Shown here one piece after another: positions 1 to 8,614 of a stretch of 64,000 nt of DNA. Origin of the DNA: Zunongwangia profunda SM-A87 (lineage in GTDB: Bacteria; Bacteroidota; Bacteroidia; Flavobacteriales; Flavobacteriaceae). The notes under the pieces were generated by a model. That model saw only the letters and a list, made by a program, of their open reading frames with translations. It searched no databases and had not been told where the DNA came from. Positions within the stretch are counted from its first letter, which is position 1. Each line of letters starts with the position of its first letter. Where the stretch lies: assembly GCF_000023465.1 (NCBI RefSeq), contig NC_014041.1, forward strand, positions 3,044,001-3,108,000. The letters run 5' to 3'. The translations under genes and the position numbers were made by a program.

Positions 1-855
1 AATAATCTTGCGGTTACTGTTGGTGATATGCTGGAATTAGCAAATGAAGCTGGTTTAGACAATGACCCTGAAACCGATGCTCCAAATAGCGGCAACATCT
101 ATTTTAGAGTTAGAGCTTATGTTGGTACAGATGCTGCTAATGTAGTAGAGCAAACTTCAGACATTTTAAGCGTTTCTGTTACCCTCCCAGAATCTTCTGA
201 AGGTATCGAGCTTAAAAGAGAACTTTATTTAGTAGGTGATGCTACCGCAGCGGGATGGAACAATAACAATAACAACACACCAATCTTTAGAGATGGAGAA
301 AACGATGATATCTATTATTTTGACGGTAGATTTGCAGGTGGCGATGGTGTTGAAGGATTTAAACTATTAGAAAGTTTAGGAAACTGGCAGCCACAATGGG
401 GTATTAACGATGGTATTGCTACTAGTAGTGCCATTTTAGATGATGATCCCCAGGCGTTCCCAGTTGCTGATGATGCTTACTACAGTTTCACCATCGATGT
501 TGCTGATGGTACGTATTCGTTTGAAAGTATAAATGTTACCGATGCTCCTACCTATATGAGTATTGGTATTATTGGTGACGCAACACCAGGTGCCTGGGAT
601 GCTGATACTGATATGACGCAATCTACCTTTAATCCTCATATCTGGTATGCTACAAATTTTGTATTAACTGATGGTGAATTTAAATTTAGAGCTAACGATG
701 CCTGGGATAATAACTGGGGTAACGCTTCTGAAGCTCTTAGCGGTAAAGCAGGACTTGGTAGCTCAGATAATATGCCGGCTATTCCTGGGACTTACAATAT
801 CTGGTTTAATGATCTTGATGGACGTTATATCTTGATCCCACAGATCTCAGAATAA
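1..855 (+). CDS. SusE/SusF-type outer-membrane starch-binding protein, C-terminal part
   Basis: The reading frame is open from base 1, so the N-terminus lies outside the window. The visible 284 residues end in two related beta-sandwich modules, one starting near LYLVGDATAAGW and one near IGIIGDATPGAW, each with a GW/AW aromatic pair and a later NW-x-WG segment. This is the pattern of SusE/SusF surface carbohydrate-binding domains. Such lipoproteins sit on the outer membrane beside a SusCD pair and hold alpha-glucans. The alpha-amylase that follows 52 bases downstream on the same strand supports a starch or maltodextrin substrate. Family assignment is fairly secure; ligand is inferred. Confidence 0.8.
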   Translation, partial: NNLAVTVGDMLELANEAGLDNDPETDAPNSGNIYFRVRAYVGTDAANVVEQTSDILSVSVTLPESSEGIELKRELYLVGDATAAGWNNNNNNTPIFRDGENDDIYYFDGRFAGGDGVEGFKLLESLGNWQPQWGINDGIATSSAILDDDPQAFPVADDAYYSFTIDVADGTYSFESINVTDAPTYMSIGIIGDATPGAWDADTDMTQSTFNPHIWYATNFVLTDGEFKFRANDAWDNNWGNASEALSGKAGLGSSDNMPAIPGTYNIWFNDLDGRYILIPQISE

Positions 856-866
856 TCAATTAATAT

Positions 867-893
867 AAAAAGGCTGCTGCGGCAGCCTTTTTT
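867..893 (+). terminator. Rho-independent terminator between the SusE-like gene and the amylase
   Basis: A six-base GC-rich stem GGCTGC/GCAGCC with a TGCG loop is flanked by an A-run before and a T-run after. It lies only 15 bases before the amylase start codon, so it may act as an intra-operon attenuator. Confidence 0.8.
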
Positions 894-907
894 AACTTCA
901 CTATTTT

Positions 908-2353
908 ATGAAAAAAACATTTAAAAATAAGCCAATTTTCTATTTACTGATTTTGGTTATTTTCTTTAGTTGTTCTTCAGATGATGATACTACAACAGTA
1001 GATCCGGATGATGATAGTAGTATAGGACAACCAGAACCTGTTTCCGCATTAAACCTGGCAGAATATGATAATGGTAGCGGGGTAATGATGCAGGCTTTTT
1101 ACTGGGATGTAGAACCACGATTTGAATGGTGGAATACCATATCTGATAAATTAGGCTCCTGGGCCGATGCGGGGGTAAACCGTATCTGGATTCCACCTGC
1201 CAGCAAGGGGCAATCTGGTGGTTATTCTATGGGTTACGATCCTTCAGACTATTATGACTTTGGAGAATACGATCAGCATGGCACCATCCCTACTCGATTT
1301 GGAACTCGCGAAGACCTGGAACAAATGATTAGCGTAGCACACGATAATGATATTGAAGTAATCGCCGATATGGTATTAAATCATAACTCTGGCGGCGGTC
1401 TGGAATACAATCCCTATCGCGAAAAAGAAACTTATACCCTATTCGACGAAACTCATGGGAATGCCTCAGGAATGTTTAACAGAAATTACGAGGATTTTTA
1501 TCCTAACAGTGTAAGCAATTACGATCCGGGAAGTTTATTTTACCAGGAAACCAATTTAGATCATCATAGGGAGCGCGTTCAAAACTGGTTATGGAAAGAT
1601 GAAAATTCTGTTGCCAAATATTATAAAAATGTTATGGGCTTTGATGGCTGGCGTTTTGATTATGTACTGGGCTTTGAAGATTTTGTAATTAAAGACTGGT
1701 TGGAAGAAGTTGGCGGATTCTCTGTAAGTGAACTTTGGGACGGCAATCCTGGCGTATTAAGAAATCATATTGAAGCTACCGGAAGTGGGGTGTTTGATTT
1801 TGCTGCTTTCTACGTTATGGAACAGGCTTTTGATAGAAACCATGATCTAAAAGGTCTTACCAATGATCAGGTTTGGCAAACAAACCCAGAAAAGGCAGTA
1901 ACTTTTACAGCCAATCATGATACTGAAAAAGATGCTAACGAGGATAATATCATAGCTCCCGAAAATAAGCTTAAAGCATATGCTTTTATTATGACGCATC
2001 CTGGTTATCCTACCGTATTTTACCTGGATTATGAAAATCCTGAATTCCAGGAGCAGTTAAACAAATTAATACGTATTCATAATAGTTTAGCCACCGGCTC
2101 TTTAGAGATAATCTATGCCGATAATGACGAATACATCATGCAAAGAAGTGGAAACTCAGAAAATCCTGGTCTTATTCTTTATATGAACATTTCAGCAAGT
2201 GCAAAAAGAAGAACAATAACCACAAGTTGGGATTCTTACATTTTAATGGACTATTCTGAAAATTCAAATTACCATCCAAAAGTAAGTGAAGATGGGGAAG
2301 TGACTATTGAAGCTCCTGCAAATTCTTATGCGATCTGGTCGATCACAGAATAA
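908..2353 (+). CDS. GH13 alpha-amylase, surface lipoprotein
   Basis: This 481-residue enzyme should hydrolyse internal alpha-1,4 bonds of starch. A hydrophobic signal ends in a lipobox-like FFSC with Cys22, followed by an Asp-rich stretch typical of Bacteroidetes lipoprotein export. The four GH13 motifs are visible: DMVLNH (residues 154-159), GWRFD with nucleophile Asp251, SELWD with acid/base Glu275, and ANHD with Asp338. It follows a SusE/SusF-like gene, as in many Bacteroidetes starch loci, and a strong terminator follows it. Exact bond specificity and GH13 subfamily are not determined. Confidence 0.92.
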   Translation: MKKTFKNKPIFYLLILVIFFSCSSDDDTTTVDPDDDSSIGQPEPVSALNLAEYDNGSGVMMQAFYWDVEPRFEWWNTISDKLGSWADAGVNRIWIPPASKGQSGGYSMGYDPSDYYDFGEYDQHGTIPTRFGTREDLEQMISVAHDNDIEVIADMVLNHNSGGGLEYNPYREKETYTLFDETHGNASGMFNRNYEDFYPNSVSNYDPGSLFYQETNLDHHRERVQNWLWKDENSVAKYYKNVMGFDGWRFDYVLGFEDFVIKDWLEEVGGFSVSELWDGNPGVLRNHIEATGSGVFDFAAFYVMEQAFDRNHDLKGLTNDQVWQTNPEKAVTFTANHDTEKDANEDNIIAPENKLKAYAFIMTHPGYPTVFYLDYENPEFQEQLNKLIRIHNSLATGSLEIIYADNDEYIMQRSGNSENPGLILYMNISASAKRRTITTSWDSYILMDYSENSNYHPKVSEDGEVTIEAPANSYAIWSITE

Positions 2354-2734
2354 CTTCATTTTACCAATTTCATAGAAAACGGGATAAATAGATTTTTATC
2401 CCGTTTTTTGATTTTTTTATGATATAAAAACATGTTTATTAAAAAGTAAATTCTATTTTTAGATTTCTATTCAGATGGTATAAAAGATACTTCCGCTTTT
2501 ATTTTTTTCCTTATCCGTTAGCAGTCAGCATCTAAAACTTTTCCAAATCACATGTATTGAAAGTTTTCTTTTTTTGTCAACTTCACAGTGTTGATAAATT
2601 TTCAATTCACTGAAAACTAATTTATTAACAAGGTTTTATTGATAACTTTTGAATTATTAAGTAAATACGCTCGTAAATATTTAGTTACTTTTACTCTACC
2701 AAATATTACTTTTCTAATTTAATCGACGTGATTT
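2354..2734. other. Intergenic region upstream of the ribonucleotide reductase gene
   Basis: Apart from the amylase terminator the 381 bases are very AT-rich. I see no cobalamin riboswitch, no tRNA, and no perfect TAnnTTTG box. TACTTTTA at 2686-2693 is a one-mismatch candidate. Confidence 0.5.
2376..2409 (+). terminator. Rho-independent terminator of the amylase gene
   Basis: The stem AAAACGGGATAAA pairs with TTTATCCCGTTTT, with a short loop and a T-run. It lies 23 bases after the amylase stop codon. Confidence 0.88.
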
Positions 2735-5287
2735 ATGCCTGTACAAACAACACCTAAAGCTTCTAAAACATACACTCAAGACGAAGCCTTTAAAGCTTCT
2801 TTAGCGTATTTTAAAGGTGATGATCTTGCCGCCCGTGTTTGGGTTAACAAGTATGCCTTAAAGGATTCAGACGGCAACATCTACGAGCAAACCCCTAACG
2901 ATATGCACCGTAGAATTGCCAAAGAGATTGCCCGTGTAGAACAGCGATATCCAAACCCAATGACCGAGGATGAAGTTTTTGATCTTATTAAAGACTTTAA
3001 ATACATCGTACCACAGGGAAGCCCGATGGCAGGAATAGGAAATCCTTACCAGATCGCTTCGTTATCTAACTGTTTTGTGATTGGCAATGAGGGGAGCTCA
3101 GATTCTTATGGTGGGGTAATGAAAATCGATCAGGAGCAGGTACAATTAATGAAACGTCGTGGTGGTGTTGGTCACGATCTTTCCCATATAAGACCTAAAG
3201 GCTCCCCGGTTAAAAACTCCGCTTTAACCTCAACGGGAATTGTTCCTTTTATGGAGCGTTATTCCAACTCTACCAGAGAAGTGGCCCAGGATGGTCGTCG
3301 TGGCGCCTTAATGCTTTCCGTATCAATCAATCATCCCGATTCAGAAGATTTTATTGATGCAAAAATGGAGCAGGGTAAAGTTACGGGGGCAAACGTTTCT
3401 GTACGAATTGACGATGATTTTATGAAAGCGGTAAAAAATAAAACTGCTTATACACAAAAATATCCTGTTTTTAGTGATGCGCCTAAATTCAGTAAAGAGA
3501 TTGAAGCCGAAAAGCTTTGGAAAAAAATCGTTCATAACGCCTGGAAATCAGCAGAGCCTGGGATTCTATTTTGGGACACGGTAATTAACGAATCCGTACC
3601 AGATTGCTATGCGGATCTTGGCTATAAAACGGTTTCTACCAACCCATGTGGTGAAATCCCACTTTGTCCTTATGATTCTTGTCGTTTACTGGCTATTAAC
3701 TTGTTCTCTTATGTTGAAGATCCTTTTACTACAAAAGCTAAATTCAACTACACACTTTTTAAAAAACACATAAGCGCAGCACAAAGAATTATGGACGATA
3801 TCATCGATCTGGAGTTAGAAAAAATCGATGCTATCTTACAAAAAATAGATGCTGATCCTGAAAATGAAGATGTAAAAGGTGTTGAAAGAAATCTGTGGTT
3901 AAACATCAAAAAGAAGGCTGAGGAAGGCCGTAGAACCGGGATTGGTATTACTGCAGAAGGTGACATGCTTGCCGGACTTGGTATTAAATACGGAAGCGAA
4001 GAAGGGGTAGCGTTTTCTACTGAAATCCATAAAAATATTGCCCTTGCAGCTTATCGTGCTTCAGTAGAAACGGCAAAAGAGAGAGGTGCATTCGGTATTT
4101 TTGATTCAGATCGTGAAAAGGAAAATCCTTTTATCCTTCGCTTGAAGGAAGCCGATGAAAAATTATACTATGATATGTTAGAATACGGTCGTAGGAATAT
4201 TGCACTTTTAACCATCGCGCCTACCGGAACTACCAGTTTAATGACACAAACCACTTCTGGGATCGAGCCTGTTTTCTTACCGGTTTATAAACGTAGAAGA
4301 AAAGTAAATCCCAACGATAAAGATGTTAGGGTTGATTTTGTAGATGAAGTTGGCGATAGCTGGGAAGAATATGTAGTTTTCCATCACCGTTTTAAAGAAT
4401 GGATGAAGATAAACGGTCACGATATTGATAAAAACTATTCGAATACTGATCTGGACGAACTTGTAAAAGCATCTCCCTATTACCAGGCCACCAGTAATGA
4501 TGTAGACTGGTTAAGTAAAGTAAGAATGCAGGGCGCTGTGCAAAAATGGGTAGATCATTCTATTAGTGTGACGATCAATTTGCCTAATGATGTTAGTGAA
4601 GATCTGGTAGGCAGGTTATATCTTGAAGCATGGCAGGCAGGCTGCAAAGGAGTTACCGTTTATCGTGACGGATCACGTTCTGGCGTTTTGATTTCTAATG
4701 ACGAGAAAAAAGAAGAAGAAAAAGAAGGAAACGGTATTTTTCCTACAAAGCGCCCACAGGTTTTAGAGGCTGATGTAGTTCGTTTCCAAAACAGCAAAGA
4801 TAAATGGATCGCCTTTATAGGACTAATTGATGGTCGTCCTTACGAGATTTTCACAGGATTTTCAGACGATGAAGATGGCATCCTAATCCCTAGATGGGTA
4901 AATGAAGGCTTGATTATAAAAAACCGAAATGAAGACGGGACGTCCCGCTACGATTTTCAGTATAAAAATAAAAGAGGTTACAAAACCACTATTGAAGGTT
5001 TATCTCACAAATTTAATCCTGAATTCTGGAATTATGCCAAATTAATTTCCAGTACACTAAGACATGGTATGCCAATAGACAATGTGGTGAACCTGGTAAA
5101 CAGTCTTCAATTAGATTCAGAATCCATCAATACCTGGAAAAATGGAGTTGCAAGAGCTTTAAAACGCTTCATAGCAGATGGTACCGTAGCCAAAAAAGAG
5201 AAATGTACTAATTGTAATTCCTCTAACCTTATCTATCAGGAAGGTTGTTTAACCTGTAAAGATTGTGGGTCATCTAAATGTGGATAG
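2735..5287 (+). CDS. nrdJ: Adenosylcobalamin-dependent (class II) ribonucleotide reductase
   Basis: The enzyme reduces ribonucleotides to deoxyribonucleotides using a B12-derived radical, so it does not need oxygen. The 850-residue protein has the active-site NPCGE motif (Cys305, Glu307), the N-terminal redox cysteine in SNCF (Cys113), and PTGTTS, which belongs to the substrate phosphate-binding region. It ends in a cysteine-rich tail, CxNC then CLTCKDC and a final CG, which resembles a zinc ribbon or redox tail seen in this class. The gene is monocistronic between two terminators. I found no B12 riboswitch upstream, so the source of any cobalamin control is not visible. Confidence 0.93.
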   Translation: MPVQTTPKASKTYTQDEAFKASLAYFKGDDLAARVWVNKYALKDSDGNIYEQTPNDMHRRIAKEIARVEQRYPNPMTEDEVFDLIKDFKYIVPQGSPMAGIGNPYQIASLSNCFVIGNEGSSDSYGGVMKIDQEQVQLMKRRGGVGHDLSHIRPKGSPVKNSALTSTGIVPFMERYSNSTREVAQDGRRGALMLSVSINHPDSEDFIDAKMEQGKVTGANVSVRIDDDFMKAVKNKTAYTQKYPVFSDAPKFSKEIEAEKLWKKIVHNAWKSAEPGILFWDTVINESVPDCYADLGYKTVSTNPCGEIPLCPYDSCRLLAINLFSYVEDPFTTKAKFNYTLFKKHISAAQRIMDDIIDLELEKIDAILQKIDADPENEDVKGVERNLWLNIKKKAEEGRRTGIGITAEGDMLAGLGIKYGSEEGVAFSTEIHKNIALAAYRASVETAKERGAFGIFDSDREKENPFILRLKEADEKLYYDMLEYGRRNIALLTIAPTGTTSLMTQTTSGIEPVFLPVYKRRRKVNPNDKDVRVDFVDEVGDSWEEYVVFHHRFKEWMKINGHDIDKNYSNTDLDELVKASPYYQATSNDVDWLSKVRMQGAVQKWVDHSISVTINLPNDVSEDLVGRLYLEAWQAGCKGVTVYRDGSRSGVLISNDEKKEEEKEGNGIFPTKRPQVLEADVVRFQNSKDKWIAFIGLIDGRPYEIFTGFSDDEDGILIPRWVNEGLIIKNRNEDGTSRYDFQYKNKRGYKTTIEGLSHKFNPEFWNYAKLISSTLRHGMPIDNVVNLVNSLQLDSESINTWKNGVARALKRFIADGTVAKKEKCTNCNSSNLIYQEGCLTCKDCGSSKCG

Positions 5288-5330
5288 CAGAAAAAGATTC
5301 ACAAAAAATACATATTTTTAAGTGTTAACT

Positions 5331-5357
5331 AAAGGCTGCCTATTGGCGGCCTTTTTT
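5331..5357 (+). terminator. Rho-independent terminator after nrdJ
   Basis: AAAGGCTGCC pairs with GGCGGCCTTT through one G-T wobble and is followed by a T-run. Confidence 0.85.
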
Positions 5358-5481
5358 AATTGAACATCTAAGCCCACTTCTGGAAATTTATAGTTTAATG
5401 CCTACTTTTTTTATAAAAGATATTCCGGAATTATATATTTTTAGCACGCTTTTCCCAGCATAATATTATTCACTTTCAAAT

Positions 5482-5510
5482 TTTGATTTTTACCATCAAA
5501 ATGACTTTTG
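5482..5510 (+). promoter_or_regulatory. Candidate promoter of the pseudogene
   Basis: TTTG at 5482-5485 is followed after 17 bases by GACTTTTG at 5503-5510. This is a one-mismatch copy of the Bacteroidetes -33/-7 pair. It is followed at once by the perfect 14-base palindrome GAATCTTAAGATTC (5511-5524). Confidence 0.35.
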
Positions 5511-5534
5511 GAATCTTAAGATTCTGTAGCGGTA

Positions 5535-6586
5535 ATGAATATCAACTATTTTTGTGTGCTCTTCTATTTCGTAATTATAGGAGTATACAGTCAGGAATCC
5601 AGAAAAAACTGGAATGAAGGAAATATAACCTGGGATGACGGACTTCCGGGAACGCGAAATTTCTTTTGAGAATACTACTTCAGAATTAAAATACTTAATT
5701 GGCTACAAAACGCGAAAAGAAAAAATAAACGATACCGTAGTATTTAGATTGCAAAGTTTTTGCTACACCGATACGCAACTTTCGTGGATAAAACCGGGAT
5801 TTAAAGCGCCTCAAAATCTGCAATACAATCAGGTAATTTTTAATATTGCAGAATTATACCGAAGAAAATTACAATACGATCTGGATCGCCTTGGTTCTTG
5901 TTTTTCAGTGGAAACTGCTTTTAAACATCAATATGAGGCCCTAAATAATGAAGTAGAAATTTTCCAAAGTCAAAGCCTTAGTGGAAGGGGTTTAAAATTG
6001 TATAGGAATGGACCGCCAATATAGACGACCGTCTAGCGATCTACAAAAATAATGCGATCCAAAAAAAAACTAATTTTGGATTGGGATTAAATGTGGGTGC
6101 TGCTTACAGTTTTAGAAAAAATACTGTGAACGAACATTTTGGCAATTCTATTGGTTTTAATTTTGGCTTCGATTTTTCCTATAAAAATTCAATGCTTTAT
6201 ATCAACACTGTTTTATCTGGAGGTGATGTAGATAGAACAAATGCTGGCAGACCCCATTGGGAAGAAGGTCTGGATTTTACATTTGCTTGATAGATGTTTC
6301 ATACGGTTATGTAATCATAAGCTGCCAATTCAGCTTTAAAAATTGCACCATTTGCCGGACTCGCAATAACCGAATTCTCTGAAAATGATTATGACAATAA
6401 AGAAAGTGATCTTCGAATGCATACGATTCCAAGTGTATTTTTAAGCAAAAGAGAGAGTATTGGATCTTCTTCCATAAGATCGAGATGGTTGGCTTGGCTA
6501 CTCGAAATAAATTTTAGGAGGATATAAATGGTTATTCTATAAATCTGGCAATTGGTATATCATGGTATTTTAGACTTATCAAATAA
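5535..6586 (+). pseudogene. Broken gene for a secreted flavobacterial protein with an autotransporter/porin-like C-terminal region
   Basis: A normal start (MNINYFCVLFYF, a signal peptide ending near YSQ) opens at 5535 but stops at 5667. Protein-like sequence then continues in other frames: 5635-6024 (LQYNQVIFNIAELYRRKLQ), then 6081-6290 (GFNFGFDFSYKNSMLYIN), then about 6333-6512 (LKIAPFAGLAITEFSEN), and finally a frame ending LAIGISWYFRLIK at 6584-6586. The fragments are colinear and in order, with repeated glycine/aromatic beta-strand patterns, so one ancestral gene of roughly 340 codons with several frameshifts explains them. The function of the intact family is not known to me; the late part looks like membrane beta-strands. 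Sequencing error is unlikely because at least three shifts are needed. Confidence 0.8.
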
Positions 6587-6643
6587 GAACTTGACCAAAG
6601 CGTACAAAACCGTTTTCTGTTAAAATTTAAAATCTTAATATTT

Positions 6644-6651
6644 TAGATTTG
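6644..6651 (+). promoter_or_regulatory. -7 promoter box of the fatty acid hydroxylase gene
   Basis: TAGATTTG matches the Bacteroidetes TAnnTTTG box, 44 bases before the start codon. No clear TTG -33 element sits at the usual distance. Confidence 0.5.
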
Positions 6652-6695
6652 TTTATGGAGCTCAAAACTTTTATAATCTAAAAAAAAAGAACCCC

Positions 6696-7568
6696 ATGAA
6701 AAAGGAAATCACATTAGAAAAAGTAATTTCCAGTGCTCCCGATTTAATTCTTTACGCCGCTCCGATCATGATTGGACTGGCGCTTTTAGAATTCTATTTT
6801 AGCTGGAAAACCAAAAGAGACCTTTATGAGAAAAAAGATTTCTTGACCTCACTAACCATTGGTCTCGTTTATATTTTACAAGGCCTGGTAACCAAATCTA
6901 TCATGTTTGGACTTGTACTATGGGTTTATAATTCGGTTTCATGGAGTATTCCGGTAAACTGGTTCACCTCTATTTTATGCTTTGTTGTTCTGGATTTTTG
7001 CAGATATTGGGCTCATCGATACGGGCATGAAGTTAATTTTTTGTGGGCCACACATGTTACCCATCATAATTCAGAAAAATATAACCTCTCTACCTCCTTT
7101 AGATTATCCTGGACCCAACAGATAAAAGTGATTTTTTTTATTCCTATCAGTTTTTTAGGATTTCATCCCGTCGTCTTTTTTATCTGTCACCAGATTGCCG
7201 TGTTATACCAGTTTTGGATTCATACAGAACTAATTGACAGAATGCCAAAATGGTTTAGTTTCATCTTTGTTACTCCATCACATCATCGCGTTCACCATGG
7301 TAGAAATGAAAATTACCTCGATAAAAATTACGGCTCAACTTTTATAATATGGGATCGTATGTTTGGCACTTTCGAACCTGAAACAGAAAAATCGATCTAT
7401 GGGATTATTGATCAGCCAAAACATTTTAACCCTGTAAAACATGTTTTCCATGTTTGGGTAGATATTTTTAAAAATATGCGTCGTGCCGGCAGCCTAAAAA
7501 AAGCTTTATGGATTTTTGTGGCACCACCCAGTTCACTAGAAAAAAATCCCGGTAAAAAAAACGCTTAA
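6696..7568 (+). CDS. Sterol desaturase / fatty acid hydroxylase family membrane protein
   Basis: The 290-residue integral membrane protein carries the histidine clusters of the di-iron fatty acid hydroxylase superfamily: HRYGH, then HVTHH, then HRVHH near residue 208. These bind two irons that activate oxygen for hydroxylation or desaturation of a lipid. Several hydrophobic segments surround the clusters. The substrate cannot be read from sequence; lipid or carotenoid-type substrates are possible. The gene stands alone with its own -7 box and a very strong shared terminator. Confidence 0.85.
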   Translation: MKKEITLEKVISSAPDLILYAAPIMIGLALLEFYFSWKTKRDLYEKKDFLTSLTIGLVYILQGLVTKSIMFGLVLWVYNSVSWSIPVNWFTSILCFVVLDFCRYWAHRYGHEVNFLWATHVTHHNSEKYNLSTSFRLSWTQQIKVIFFIPISFLGFHPVVFFICHQIAVLYQFWIHTELIDRMPKWFSFIFVTPSHHRVHHGRNENYLDKNYGSTFIIWDRMFGTFEPETEKSIYGIIDQPKHFNPVKHVFHVWVDIFKNMRRAGSLKKALWIFVAPPSSLEKNPGKKNA

Positions 7569-7609
7569 AAACAAAGAAGCTCGCCTGGTAAGCGAGCTTC
7601 TTTGTTTTT
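7567..7609. terminator. Bidirectional terminator
   Basis: A perfect 18-bp stem (7567-7584 with 7592-7609) has a seven-base loop, with A-run and T-run arms. It serves the hydroxylase gene on one strand and the convergent TIM-barrel gene on the other. Confidence 0.93.
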
Positions 7610-7624
7610 ATTTAAATTCTTACC

Positions 7625-8512
7625 CTAGACATCACAAATTGTAATTCCTTCTTTTAAAGCTTCCAGTTTATCATCGTAGGTAGGAATAAATTCTTGTGCC
7701 AAATAACCGTCAAAGCCAGTTTCGATTATGGCTTTCACAATAGCGGGATAATATAGTTCCTGTGAATCATTAATCTCATTACGACCGGGAACACCTCCAG
7801 TATGATAATGATTTATATAATCATGATGTTTTTTAATAGTAGCAATTACATCCCCTTCCATTATTTGCATATGATACACATCATAGAGTAATTTAAAGTT
7901 CGGCATTTCAGTACGTTTTGCCAGCTCTACCCCCCATTCGGTATGATCGCACATATAATCATGATGATCTACTTTACTGTTTAAAAGCTCCATTACAAGG
8001 TTTACATTGCGCTCCTGCGCATATTCCAATAATGGTTTTAGCCCGTTAACACAGTTTTTAAATCCGGTTTCATCGTCCATTCCACGGCGATTCCCCGAAA
8101 AAACGATCACATTTTTAATTCCGTGTTTCGAAGCTTTTTCGATTAAAGGCCTATAAGATTCCTGTAAATGTTTATGGTTTTTTACTTCGTTAAAACCATT
8201 TTCGATATTTGCAAACGAATCTGTCGCCATCGAGCATTCTAAACCATATTTCTCTACCGTATCCCACTCTTCGGGTGTTAAGAGATCGATACCTTTTAAT
8301 CCAATTTCCGCAGCATTTTTGGCAAATTCTTCCAAAGGAATATTTTGATAACACCAGCGGCAGGCCGAATGTTTAATATTATTTTTTAAGCGTTTCATAT
8401 TTAGGTTGATTGGTTTTGCTTCAGCTTCCAATGCAATCATCGGGCTTATCCCTAAAACACCAGCACCTACGGCCATTGCTTTAATCGCAGATCTTCGATT
8501 TGTTCTACTCAT
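7625..8512 (-). CDS. Tat-exported hydroxypyruvate isomerase-like TIM-barrel protein
   Basis: The 295-residue protein belongs to the xylose isomerase-like TIM-barrel/hydroxypyruvate isomerase group. Metal-site residues appear in order: Glu in VMELLN, Asp and His in YDVYHMQ, His in HYHTGG, and Glu in AQEF. The N-terminus has a twin-arginine signal (NRRSAIK followed by a hydrophobic Ala/Gly stretch), so a metal-loaded, periplasmic location is likely. A gal-type operator lies 21-39 bases before the start codon, which ties it to the galactose regulon. Its substrate is unknown; an isomerase or epimerase for a sugar or ketoacid is the best guess. Confidence 0.8.
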   Translation of the reverse strand: MSRTNRRSAIKAMAVGAGVLGISPMIALEAEAKPINLNMKRLKNNIKHSACRWCYQNIPLEEFAKNAAEIGLKGIDLLTPEEWDTVEKYGLECSMATDSFANIENGFNEVKNHKHLQESYRPLIEKASKHGIKNVIVFSGNRRGMDDETGFKNCVNGLKPLLEYAQERNVNLVMELLNSKVDHHDYMCDHTEWGVELAKRTEMPNFKLLYDVYHMQIMEGDVIATIKKHHDYINHYHTGGVPGRNEINDSQELYYPAIVKAIIETGFDGYLAQEFIPTYDDKLEALKEGITICDV

Positions 8513-8532
8513 CCTTTTCAGAAATTATTAAT

Positions 8533-8551
8533 AAGCGTAAAATATACATTA
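8533..8551 (-). promoter_or_regulatory. Operator site A of the proposed galactose regulon
   Basis: AAGCGTA-AAATA-TACATTA is a 7-5-7 inverted repeat sharing the CGTA-N5-TAC core with three other sites in this locus. It lies between the regulator gene and the TIM-barrel gene, just upstream of the latter. Confidence 0.65.
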
Positions 8552-8614
8552 TAAATTAAAAAACTGTAGTAAATCTTATTATTTTAATGATATACTAAAT
8601 ATGACAGTATAAAC

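Noticed and set aside
2660..2682. TACGC and CGTA half-sites upstream of nrdJ
   Set aside because: The halves are in the reversed order and overlapping, not the CGTA-N5-TACG arrangement.
2354..2734. Cobalamin riboswitch before the B12-dependent ribonucleotide reductase
   Set aside because: I looked for the conserved B12-box type core and GC-rich stems; the gap is AT-rich and lacks them.
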